Below, in pieces: positions 1 through 5,930 of a DNA stretch of 19,684 nt. The notes under the pieces were generated by a model. It was not told where the DNA came from and did not search any database. It saw nothing but the letters and a program-made list of their open reading frames with translations. A program made the position numbers and the translations under genes. Location: the NCBI GenBank assembly GCA_009774145.1, contig VSND01000012.1:1-19684 (forward strand), read 5' to 3'. Each line of letters begins with the position of its first letter. The stretch's first letter is position 1. The stretch comes from Lachnospiraceae bacterium (GTDB lineage: Bacteria > Bacillota > Clostridia > Lachnospirales > Lachnospiraceae).

Positions 1-65
1 GGTTGGCTAGACCTTCGCAGACAGGATTCACACCTGTTAGGTTAATTGCCCTTTGCTGGGCGCAC
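1..65 (-). mobile_element. 5' end of a group II intron (partial, runs off left edge)
   Basis: Read on the minus strand, the sequence starting at 65 opens with GTGCGCCCAG. This is the classical 5' end of bacterial group II introns; as I recall it, the first ten bases equal those of Lactococcus Ll.LtrB. About 50 bases on, AGCCAACC appears, also a conserved stretch of intron domain I. The 5' splice point would be between 66 and 65, so the 5' exon ends in CCAGTT, 13 bases after the stop codon of the acetyltransferase gene. The rest of the ribozyme and any reverse transcriptase/maturase gene lie outside the window. The intron runs in the same direction as the neighbouring genes. Confidence 0.8.
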
Positions 66-78
66 AACTGGAATTTGC

Positions 79-498
79 TTAAATACCTTTTACTAAAAAC
101 AGCTCCATCGGCTGTTCATATTTTGGAGTGTCTATAACAAAGCCGCCACAATCTTTATAGCCGAGCTTTCTATAAAAATGCTGTGCGTCTTCATCAACCT
201 GTGTAGATGTCAAAAGTATACCATAGCCTTGCGATTTCATATCAATTTCCCAATGTTCCATAAGTTTTTTCCCATATCCTTTTCCGTGATAGTTCCAATC
301 AATAAACAGCATTGTACAAAACGGAGTATTATCCCAAAAAAGATTATATCGGAGCAGTCCAACGGGTTTGCCGTCTTCCAATAAAACATAACCTCTTTCA
401 TGATCGACCTTGTCCTGGAATTCTTTTTCCGGTAAATGTCTGTCAAGGCTATACCAAAATTCTTTATCCTTTGATTGAACATATCGTATTTCTACCAT
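79..498 (-). CDS. GNAT-family N-acetyltransferase
   Basis: 139 aa, the usual length for a single GNAT domain. The acetyl-CoA pyrophosphate-binding motif is seen as HGKGYG in YHGKGYGKKLM (about residues 70-80), followed by a typical helix and, near the C-terminus, FYRKLGY, the common GNAT motif B ending. The start is supported by GAGGGG about 7 bases before the ATG at 498. The family transfers an acetyl group from acetyl-CoA to an amine of a small molecule or protein; the substrate cannot be told from sequence. The gene is AT-rich compared with recQ and purL and is followed after 13 bases by the group II intron. Confidence 0.85.
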   Translation of the reverse strand: MVEIRYVQSKDKEFWYSLDRHLPEKEFQDKVDHERGYVLLEDGKPVGLLRYNLFWDNTPFCTMLFIDWNYHGKGYGKKLMEHWEIDMKSQGYGILLTSTQVDEDAQHFYRKLGYKDCGGFVIDTPKYEQPMELFLVKGI

Positions 499-572
499 AT
501 CTTTCCCCTCGCAAAATATCCCGATTTTATGCTCTGTAACTTCTCGATAAATGGGAATTTAATACTCCTTTA

Positions 573-1088
573 TCATAAATCAATATCTATCTCGTAACTG
601 TCATCAATAAATACGATATTTACATTATGCTTTTTTGCATTTATAAAAAATTGGGCATTATCTTCTAAAACGCTTTCCATCGTACACCATTCATCATCTA
701 TACGATTTTCTACAACACTTGCATATTTTTTTATACTATCAAAATTATTCTCAATATAGTTTTCGCTCATCACAAGGCAGTAGTATCTAATATTATCAAG
801 ATATTCTTTTGCAAAATCATTTGCCCAATCAAAAGGGATATAACACCCTTCAATAATAAGATTTTGCTTATTCTCCATGGCGGTCTTAATCATTTCACGA
901 ACAACAGGCCACAGATACTCTGTGAGCTTATCGTCATCTTCGGGTGTGAGTTTTATATAGCCGCTACGAATTAAACCCATTTTCAAATGGTCTATCGATA
1001 AATAAGGATATTTATACTTTTCAAGTAATTTTTGAGCAAGCACAGTCTTACCTGTGTGTGATGCACCTGTTATTAAAATAATCATCAT
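573..1088 (-). CDS. Small P-loop NTPase / kinase-like protein
   Basis: 171 aa. A Walker A motif GASHTGKT lies at residues 8-15, then a conserved-looking SIDHLKMGLIRSG segment (about residues 31-43), typical of small nucleotide/metabolite kinases of the adenylate-kinase/zeta-like group. The substrate is unknown. Its ATG at 1088 overlaps the stop codon of the upstream acetyltransferase (ATGA), and no good ribosome site is visible in front of it, so translation is probably coupled. Together with the acetyltransferase it forms a two-gene unit, perhaps modifying a small molecule such as an antibiotic; that role is only a guess. Strongly AT-rich. Confidence 0.7.
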   Translation of the reverse strand: MMIILITGASHTGKTVLAQKLLEKYKYPYLSIDHLKMGLIRSGYIKLTPEDDDKLTEYLWPVVREMIKTAMENKQNLIIEGCYIPFDWANDFAKEYLDNIRYYCLVMSENYIENNFDSIKKYASVVENRIDDEWCTMESVLEDNAQFFINAKKHNVNIVFIDDSYEIDIDL

Positions 1089-1477
1089 TTTTTAACAATC
1101 TTATAACCTCTTTTTTCAAAGAAAGGCTTTGCCGTAATAGAGGCATGGGTAGTAATATCTCCTTTAACAGCTTGCTCCAGTTGGTTACAAACAGCAGTTG
1201 CAATACCTTTTCCCTGATAATCGGCGTGAACAAACAAACGGTCAAGATAACCGTCTTTATCTATATCCCCGAAGCCTACAATGATTTCGTTATCAACAGC
1301 AACTATACTACAATGCTCTTGAAGTGACTGGTTCCATTTTTCTAAATCCACTTGTCTTGTTGCCCATACATCTAACTGTTCTTTTGTATAATCTTTCGCA
1401 TTTACTGTATGGACTGTATTATAAAATAGCTTTGTAATTTCTTTGCAGTCGGATATTTGATATTCTCTGACAAGCAT
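1085..1477 (-). CDS. GNAT-family N-acetyltransferase
   Basis: 130 aa. The acetyl-CoA loop is seen as YQGKGIATAVC (about residues 86-96) after the beta-strand DRLFVHADY, and the C-terminal PFFEKRGYKI is the usual GNAT motif. It resembles the YafP/ElaA-like small acetyltransferases; substrate unknown. An AAGGAGAT ribosome site lies 5 bases before the ATG at 1477. The stop codon overlaps the start of the downstream kinase gene. It is not a recent copy of the acetyltransferase at 79-498; the two share only family motifs. Confidence 0.85.
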   Translation of the reverse strand: MLVREYQISDCKEITKLFYNTVHTVNAKDYTKEQLDVWATRQVDLEKWNQSLQEHCSIVAVDNEIIVGFGDIDKDGYLDRLFVHADYQGKGIATAVCNQLEQAVKGDITTHASITAKPFFEKRGYKIVKK

Positions 1478-1542
1478 TTTATATCTCCTTAACTCCCGAT
1501 TTTCCAGTATATCAAACTGGAATTGTTATATTCGTTTCATCC

Positions 1543-2179
1543 TTATAGTTCACACTTCGCACGAAGTATCTTCAAAGCCTCTTTATGTATCAAACGGCAG
1601 GAACGGAGATCAACATATTTTAAGTTGGGCAGTTCCTGCAACAACCGGCAATCCGTAAAATTTGTATTGTAAAGGGACAACGTCCGTAAATTTTTACATT
1701 GTGTCAGGAAAGAAAAATCCTCCACACATATTTCGCAAATCCTCAATTCCCGTAAATTCTGCATTCTCCCAATAGCCAACCAGCCCCGAAGATCATAATA
1801 ATAAGGTTTTGGAGGAAAATGTTCATCCGGCGCACGGAGGCAGGCACGGCGTTTTTCATCATTCCAGCTCTGAACCGTTTTCTCTGAAAGGACAAGCTGA
1901 AGCTTTTTAACCTGTTTCAGCTTCCGCTCCCAATCGCAGGCAGTGGATGGCAGCCTTCCGCCTGATTCCTGCCGGATTGCCAGTGCAATCAGCGGGTGCA
2001 GTAAAATCCCGTCTGCCGGAGGGGTTCGGTACATACTCTTCGATTTCTTTTAAAGACGCCGGCGGATTCCATTGATATTTGTGATGGTCTGCGCCAAACT
2101 GTTTCAAGTCGGCGTCTGTGTCATTTGCTTTTTTTAGCAATGAACGCAATTCTTCTAATGGAAATGTTTCCGGCATCAT
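1543..2179 (-). pseudogene. SUKH (SMI1/KNR4)-type N-terminus fused out of frame to a leucine-rich-repeat tail
   Basis: From the ATG at 2179 (overlapping the Thg1 stop codon) one frame reads about 49 residues ending NPPASLKEIEEY, matching the start of many SMI1/KNR4 (SUKH) proteins. At about 2033 this frame loses sense, and a second frame, opening with MYRTPPADG at 2034, runs 163 aa to 1543. The second part has three leucine-rich-repeat-like units (NLRELRICEI, NLRTLSLYNT, NLKYVDLRSC). A single-base indel near 2033-2035 would join the two, but the SUKH core normally following (the LPxxY...GNGG region) is missing, so an internal deletion is also possible. SUKH proteins often serve as immunity proteins against nuclease toxins. 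The downstream part could alternatively be a separate gene starting at 2034, though its ribosome site is weak. Confidence 0.6.
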
Positions 2180-2937
2180 TTTTCCCCCAAAAGTGATACC
2201 ACCCAATTCTGATATTCCTCTCCTGTCTTTAATTCCATTTCTGTCATCAGCCTGTTGCGCACTGCCCATACTTCCTGTTCCTTAACCGGATCATATCCCT
2301 TCTTTTCATAAGTTGAATAGTATAAGCCAATTCCCCGTTTCTGCCAGCAGGGCAGATCATTGTAATTGACATGTTCCGAAAAAAGCAGTTCATTCTTCCA
2401 GGAAACGGATTTGCCTTCTATCTGCGCCGTAGCCTCCCTGGCATCCATCCCTTTTTTCCGCAGCATCCAATAGCAGTGGGCGTTCAGCGAATTTCTGTGC
2501 GCATCCTCCTGTCTCCATGAAAAATAGTCCTTCACGCACTCTAAATCAGGCAGCGGAACCACTCTGCTGTCAAAACACGCCAAAATTCCGAGCTTCAATG
2601 ACATACAGGCGCTTGCCTCCCCTGCCAGCACCGAATTGATCTTTCTCACCTTTCTTCCGAACGTATTGTCATCCGGGTGAAACAGCAATGAAATCTCGTC
2701 GCTTTCCGTATAACCGTAGACGATCCTGAAACCGCACTGCATCAGATGCTTTACCGTATCGATCATGGCATCCCGGAACCGGATATCAAAGGGCGCTTCG
2801 AATTTGCAGACCTCCTTTGTCAGCCTTGTGAAATTTCTGCCGTCCAGACGTACCGCCAGATACAGTTCAGGCAATATGACCTGATCCAGAGACTGTTCAA
2901 ATCGTCTCATCTTTTCATCCAGTTCTTCAAAGTTCAT
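2176..2937 (-). CDS. Thg1-like tRNA 3'-5' polymerase (tRNA-His guanylyltransferase family)
   Basis: 253 aa from the ATG at 2937. This start is preferred over the one at 2952 because GGAGGG stands about 6 bases before it and it overlaps the upstream stop as ATGA. The family hallmarks are present: RLDGRNF (residues 30-36, first metal-binding Asp at 32), YGYTESDEIS (74-83, metal-binding Asp80 and Glu81), and the HRNSLNAHCYW signature. Eukaryotic Thg1 adds G at position -1 of tRNA-His; bacterial Thg1-like proteins are known to repair truncated tRNA 5' ends by templated 3'-5' addition. Bacterial tRNA-His has an encoded G-1, so repair is the more likely job here. The gene directly follows, and overlaps, a polynucleotide-kinase-like gene. 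Domain call sure; repair role inferred. Confidence 0.9.
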   Translation of the reverse strand: MNFEELDEKMRRFEQSLDQVILPELYLAVRLDGRNFTRLTKEVCKFEAPFDIRFRDAMIDTVKHLMQCGFRIVYGYTESDEISLLFHPDDNTFGRKVRKINSVLAGEASACMSLKLGILACFDSRVVPLPDLECVKDYFSWRQEDAHRNSLNAHCYWMLRKKGMDAREATAQIEGKSVSWKNELLFSEHVNYNDLPCWQKRGIGLYYSTYEKKGYDPVKEQEVWAVRNRLMTEMELKTGEEYQNWVVSLLGEK

Positions 2938-3413
2938 TCCGTTTCCCTCCATTCTTCTACTATAAATTCATTCTGCTCTATCCTTACAAAATACAGCCTG
3001 TCAAATCCTTCCTGGTACGAAGGCAGTTCCAGCCGGTTAGAAGTATATACGATCGCTTTTTCAGGAACACAGGCCTTCCCGGTTCGTTTGCGGTTTCTCT
3101 CCACACAATCCGCAATCACGGATCGGAAAAAATATCCTTCCGTCTCATAGCCGTATTCCTTCGCCATGAGAATATACTTTTCTCTGTCTGCAACAGCAGG
3201 ATTTGTATTATCCACCACAAAAGAACGCCCTTTCTGCAGACAATCCTCAAGAAGAAGCTTTTCTTTATTTCTTGTATGCAATGTATCCAGATTGATATGT
3301 ACATGATCTTTTTCCCATCTCTGATGATAAAAAGTAGACTTTCCGCTTGCCTGAAGGCCTATGAATATAATCGCCTTTTTGGGGCCTATTGTCTCCATGT
3401 TTTTTCTGTTCAT
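2934..3413 (-). CDS. Polynucleotide-kinase-like P-loop protein
   Basis: 159 aa. Walker A GLQASGKST at residues 19-27, NLDTLHTRNK after the second strand (41-50), and VDNTNP at 67-72, which is the motif of the T4 Pnkp/bacterial Pnkp 5'-kinase clan; an Arg-rich lid RNRKRTGK follows at 106-113. Such kinases phosphorylate 5'-OH ends of RNA or DNA; some relatives act on small molecules. Only the kinase domain is present, with no phosphatase or ligase. An AGAGGA ribosome site precedes the ATG at 3413. The stop codon overlaps the start of the Thg1-like gene, so the two are made together: a kinase restoring 5'-phosphate and a polymerase extending the 5' end would be a sensible pair. Confidence 0.75.
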   Translation of the reverse strand: MNRKNMETIGPKKAIIFIGLQASGKSTFYHQRWEKDHVHINLDTLHTRNKEKLLLEDCLQKGRSFVVDNTNPAVADREKYILMAKEYGYETEGYFFRSVIADCVERNRKRTGKACVPEKAIVYTSNRLELPSYQEGFDRLYFVRIEQNEFIVEEWRETE

Positions 3414-3460
3414 AATTCTTTTGTCCTCTGAACAACTTAATAGTTTTATTAACGGGAATT

Positions 3461-3787
3461 TTATTGATGATATGCTTCTTTACTTACCGGATGCAATTCT
3501 AATTCCCAATCCTCGAATGGTTTGTCAAGACTATAGTCAGGTTGGAAATATCCCCGGATATATTCTGCAGCTCTTCTTTCACAATATTTATAATTCAAAA
3601 CATTTCCCTCATTATCCAATTCAATGTTATTCATAAATATTGAAAATGCCATCTCCATACAACTGCTGTCTTCCTCTAATTCATTCAAATAATCAATTCC
3701 TTCCAGGATTGGATAACCTAATGTCCCATGCACAAACCAATATGAAAATTGTCTTACTGCACCAGACAAATAATTACTTATTTTCAT
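3461..3787 (-). CDS. Small protein of unknown function, possible immunity-type protein
   Basis: 108 aa from the ATG at 3787, chosen because AGGAG stands about 9 bases upstream; a longer in-frame reading to 3883 would lie inside the preceding gene. Conserved-looking patches are GTLGYPILEGIDYL (residues 21-34), AAEYIRGYFQPDY (73-85) and PFEDWELELH (90-99). I recall similar small acidic proteins of this pattern in many bacteria, but no function is known to me. No signal peptide or membrane segment. Its start overlaps the end of the upstream 139-aa gene by 14 bases, and the kinase gene follows after 47 bases, so it belongs to the same operon. Confidence 0.65.
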   Translation of the reverse strand: MKISNYLSGAVRQFSYWFVHGTLGYPILEGIDYLNELEEDSSCMEMAFSIFMNNIELDNEGNVLNYKYCERRAAEYIRGYFQPDYSLDKPFEDWELELHPVSKEAYHQ

Positions 3788-4193
3788 ATAGCAAACTCTC
3801 CTGTAAACTGGAATTGCATGAAAGCTCTCCAGCAGGAATTTTTTTATTTTTGTATGCCGTAATAAGTTTATTAAGCCATTCATCTTTATAGTTTAATACA
3901 AGACTGTCATAAATCAGTCCAAAATCATCAGAAATATATTCTGACAGTTCACTTTGGATATTTTTCTCAATGATCATGAATGCCTTTTCTCTTATTTTGC
4001 CTTGTTCTTCTTCATTCCCACCTGTATAGCTTCTGGTATGTTTCAGTGCTTTTATTTCTTCATAAACTCGACACCATTCAGTATCAAATGGAGCGCTATC
4101 CCTGCTTTCAAGTAATTCATTCAGGCAATCTTCATCAAATATATCATAGTCGATACTATTAAGGCAATTCAAAAGTTCATTCATCAAGTCCAT
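3774..4193 (-). CDS. Hypothetical acidic, alpha-helical protein
   Basis: 139 aa from the ATG at 4193, which has GGAGGA 8 bases upstream; upstream ATGs at 4208 and 4220 lack such a site. The protein is acidic and probably all helical, begins MDLMNELLNCLNSIDYDIF, and has no recognised motif, signal peptide or membrane segment. I do not recognise a family. Its size, acidity and position among immunity-like genes make an immunity protein possible. First gene of the run that leads into the kinase/Thg1 pair, and it overlaps the 108-aa gene behind it. Confidence 0.6.
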   Translation of the reverse strand: MDLMNELLNCLNSIDYDIFDEDCLNELLESRDSAPFDTEWCRVYEEIKALKHTRSYTGGNEEEQGKIREKAFMIIEKNIQSELSEYISDDFGLIYDSLVLNYKDEWLNKLITAYKNKKIPAGELSCNSSLQESLLYENK

Positions 4194-4230
4194 ATTCTTT
4201 TCCTCCATAAAATCACGCATTTACAGTTCA

Positions 4231-4694
4231 TCAATCCCCATATAGTATTGTCATATGTTCAATCTGCTTACAGTCAGTCAATTCCATGATCTGTGAACTC
4301 TGCTCATCCTGCGTTACAAGCCAAATATTTCCATTACCATTTTCAGCACTGTTCTTAACAAAAGAAATATCATGTGGTTCAGCAACACCGCCTTCTTTCA
4401 TACAGTTCCTCTATTTTAGAAACAGGGAGAACCGTGTCCATCCAGAGAGTGTCCATAAGATAAAGGAAACGGGTCAAGTTCACCATTTATTATAAAATTC
4501 ACAGTCTCACCATCTACACCGGTATAGTTCGGATTTCTGGAACTTAATCCTGCGTCACCTTCCTCGTTATAATAATTGAGCCAGCCCCAATCGCCATTTA
4601 TCAATCCACACAATGCCCGCTCATCAGCCTCTGTTTCTTTTGAATAAACCCAGATTTCTTTATACTGACCGTTTTCCCAACTATTAATGACCAT
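4231..4694 (-). pseudogene. Imm1-like immunity gene broken by two frameshifts
   Basis: The first frame starts at 4694 with GGAGGG 8 bases upstream and reads 92 aa to 4416. It has an Imm1-like pattern: ERALCGLINGDWGWLNYYN, then GDAGLSSRNPNY and TVNFIINGELDPFPLS. After this point the reading SLDGHGSPCF-stop looks like nonsense, while a second frame gives MDTVLPVSKIEELY and a third gives MKEGGVAEPHDISF, which joined resemble the Imm1 C-terminal helix and following strand. The third frame stays open as 56 codons from 4401 to 4231. An imperfect repeat of ATGGACAC, 15 bases apart (4434-4441 and 4449-4456), marks the first break. Alternatively the 92-aa and 56-aa readings are two separate small genes. 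Function by family: neutralising a cognate toxin. Confidence 0.5.
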
Positions 4695-4748
4695 ATGCTA
4701 TCCCTCCAACAATCCCGATTTCTCTTTTACATTGTTCGAGCTTTTGAC

Positions 4749-5206
4749 TTACCTGCCTCTTGTGAGAAAATCGTCAGCCATATCAAAAAATCTGCATTTG
4801 CACTCCGGGCAGACAGACGGGAGAATCAGCGGGCAGAATTTTAGTTTCGCATATCTGATATGCTGCCCCTTTATGTCCAGCAAACATTCCTTTTCTTTCA
4901 GGTTGTCCCCGCGTGTCGGAACATAATACGGAAACGGATGCCCGCAGCATGGACACCGCCAAAAAAGTCCGGGGGGAAATCCAGGCGGAACAGCCGCGAA
5001 AAAAATCAGGAGTGACATGGCGTACGCCGCAATGAAAAACGCCAGGAACGGTTCGTTCTCTGTCATGACACTCATTTCCATATTCTTGCCCCAAATAACC
5101 ACGGGAATGAACAGCACCATGCCGCAAATACACATAACAGCAAAACATCCCCAGCGTATGAGCAGCACCGCTCCTGCAAAAGCACAGCATCCCCGTTTTT
5201 TTTCAT
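4749..5206 (-). CDS. Membrane protein with C-terminal zinc ribbon; start out of frame across an 8-A tract
   Basis: The main frame gives two hydrophobic segments (VLLIRWGCFAVMCICGMVLF and FLAFFIAAYAMSLLIFFAAV), then two cysteine pairs, CPCCG and CPECKC, about 50 residues apart, likely binding zinc. The open frame itself begins only at a GTG (5168) whose AGGAG is too close. The best start is the ATG at 5206 with AAGGA 8 bases upstream, but its frame differs by one: eight A's follow it at 5203-5196. With nine (or six) A's the reading would be MKKKRGCCAFAGAVLL and run into the main frame without a stop. This suggests an indel in a homopolymer, phase variation, or slippage. Function unknown. Confidence 0.6.
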
Positions 5207-5221
5207 ACTTCTGTTCCTTTC

Positions 5222-5404
5222 CTAATCCTTTTTTACCTTATTATATGTTGTTGTAAACAATACTGCCCAAAGCATGGGAACTGCTGAATATCCAGCACTA
5301 ACCTGTCCTTTATGAAGCAGTACATAGACAGCTCCTGCAAAAGTTAATATGATAAAAAAGATACTTAACACCAAAAGGACTTTCTTTAATATTTTTTTAT
5401 CCAT
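5222..5404 (-). CDS. Small two-segment membrane protein
   Basis: 60 aa, beginning MDKKILKKVLLVLSIFF. A basic N-terminus is followed by a strong hydrophobic segment (about residues 8-30) and a second weaker one (about 38-52), ending with a basic tail YNKVKKD. GGAGGG lies 7 bases before the ATG at 5404. No known family recognised. It precedes the zinc-ribbon membrane gene by 15 bases, so the two are probably co-transcribed. Confidence 0.6.
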   Translation of the reverse strand: MDKKILKKVLLVLSIFFIILTFAGAVYVLLHKGQVSAGYSAVPMLWAVLFTTTYNKVKKD

Positions 5405-5451
5405 AATATTTCCCTCCAGAATGTGGGGCGGGTGTTGATGTCATATGTCTG

Positions 5452-5613
5452 TTAAACATTTTCCTCTTCCCATTCCTGCCAGCTCTTCATCCATGGGATA
5501 CCATTCCACAGCTTTCCAGTGCGGAGGAAATATTCCATGGCGGTCATCACGGCGTCTTTATCTGCAGTCGTGTACTTTCGGTAAATGATGGACTGGCCAT
5601 CGGAACATTCCAT
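5452..5613 (-). pseudogene. C-terminal remnant of an Imm1-like immunity gene
   Basis: An open reading of 53 codons without a ribosome site. It contains DAVMTAMEYFLRTGKLWNGI followed by PWMKSWQEWEEENV, which looks like the last helix and strand of an Imm1-type immunity protein (helix, FxxTG, then xxW). The frame is closed by a stop a short way upstream, and no matching N-terminal part is present between here and the gene at 5655-5930. It is read as the leftover end of a lost gene. Family assignment is by pattern only. Confidence 0.4.
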
Positions 5614-5654
5614 ATCTGTTAAATGGGAATCCGCCGCTCTGTTTCAAATGTATC

Positions 5655-5930
5655 TTATCTGTATCGAAATGCAATTTCACAATTTTCGTATACCGCCGGA
5701 CATGAGATTCCTCTGAAACTCCCATTTTCCGATACAAACCAATGATCTTCCTTTAATAAATCCTCATCAAACCCTGCTTCATCAAATCCATCTTCACATA
5801 GCAATGCATCAAAAAAATCTTGAAATTCTGATGCTTCGGGGTATGGATAAAAATCACCGGAAACCCAAAAAGTTTCACGATTTGTAACCACGATCTTTCC
5901 AAGCGCAACATTTTTATATATGAGTTCCAT
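5655..5930 (-). CDS. Small acidic protein of unknown function downstream of recQ-like gene
   Basis: 91 aa, beginning MELIYKNVALGKIVV. The start at 5930 has GGGAG 7 bases upstream; an ATG directly before it at 5933 is also possible. Either start overlaps the RecQ stop codon, so translation is coupled to the helicase. The protein is rich in Asp, Glu and Phe, and ends HWFVSENGSFRGISCPAVY...FRYR, a C-terminal pattern I recall from small uncharacterised proteins (WFV..NG..RGI..PAVY, ending in aromatic/Arg residues). Possibly an immunity-type protein; the function is not known and coupling to recQ may be accidental. Confidence 0.6.
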   Translation of the reverse strand: MELIYKNVALGKIVVTNRETFWVSGDFYPYPEASEFQDFFDALLCEDGFDEAGFDEDLLKEDHWFVSENGSFRGISCPAVYENCEIAFRYR

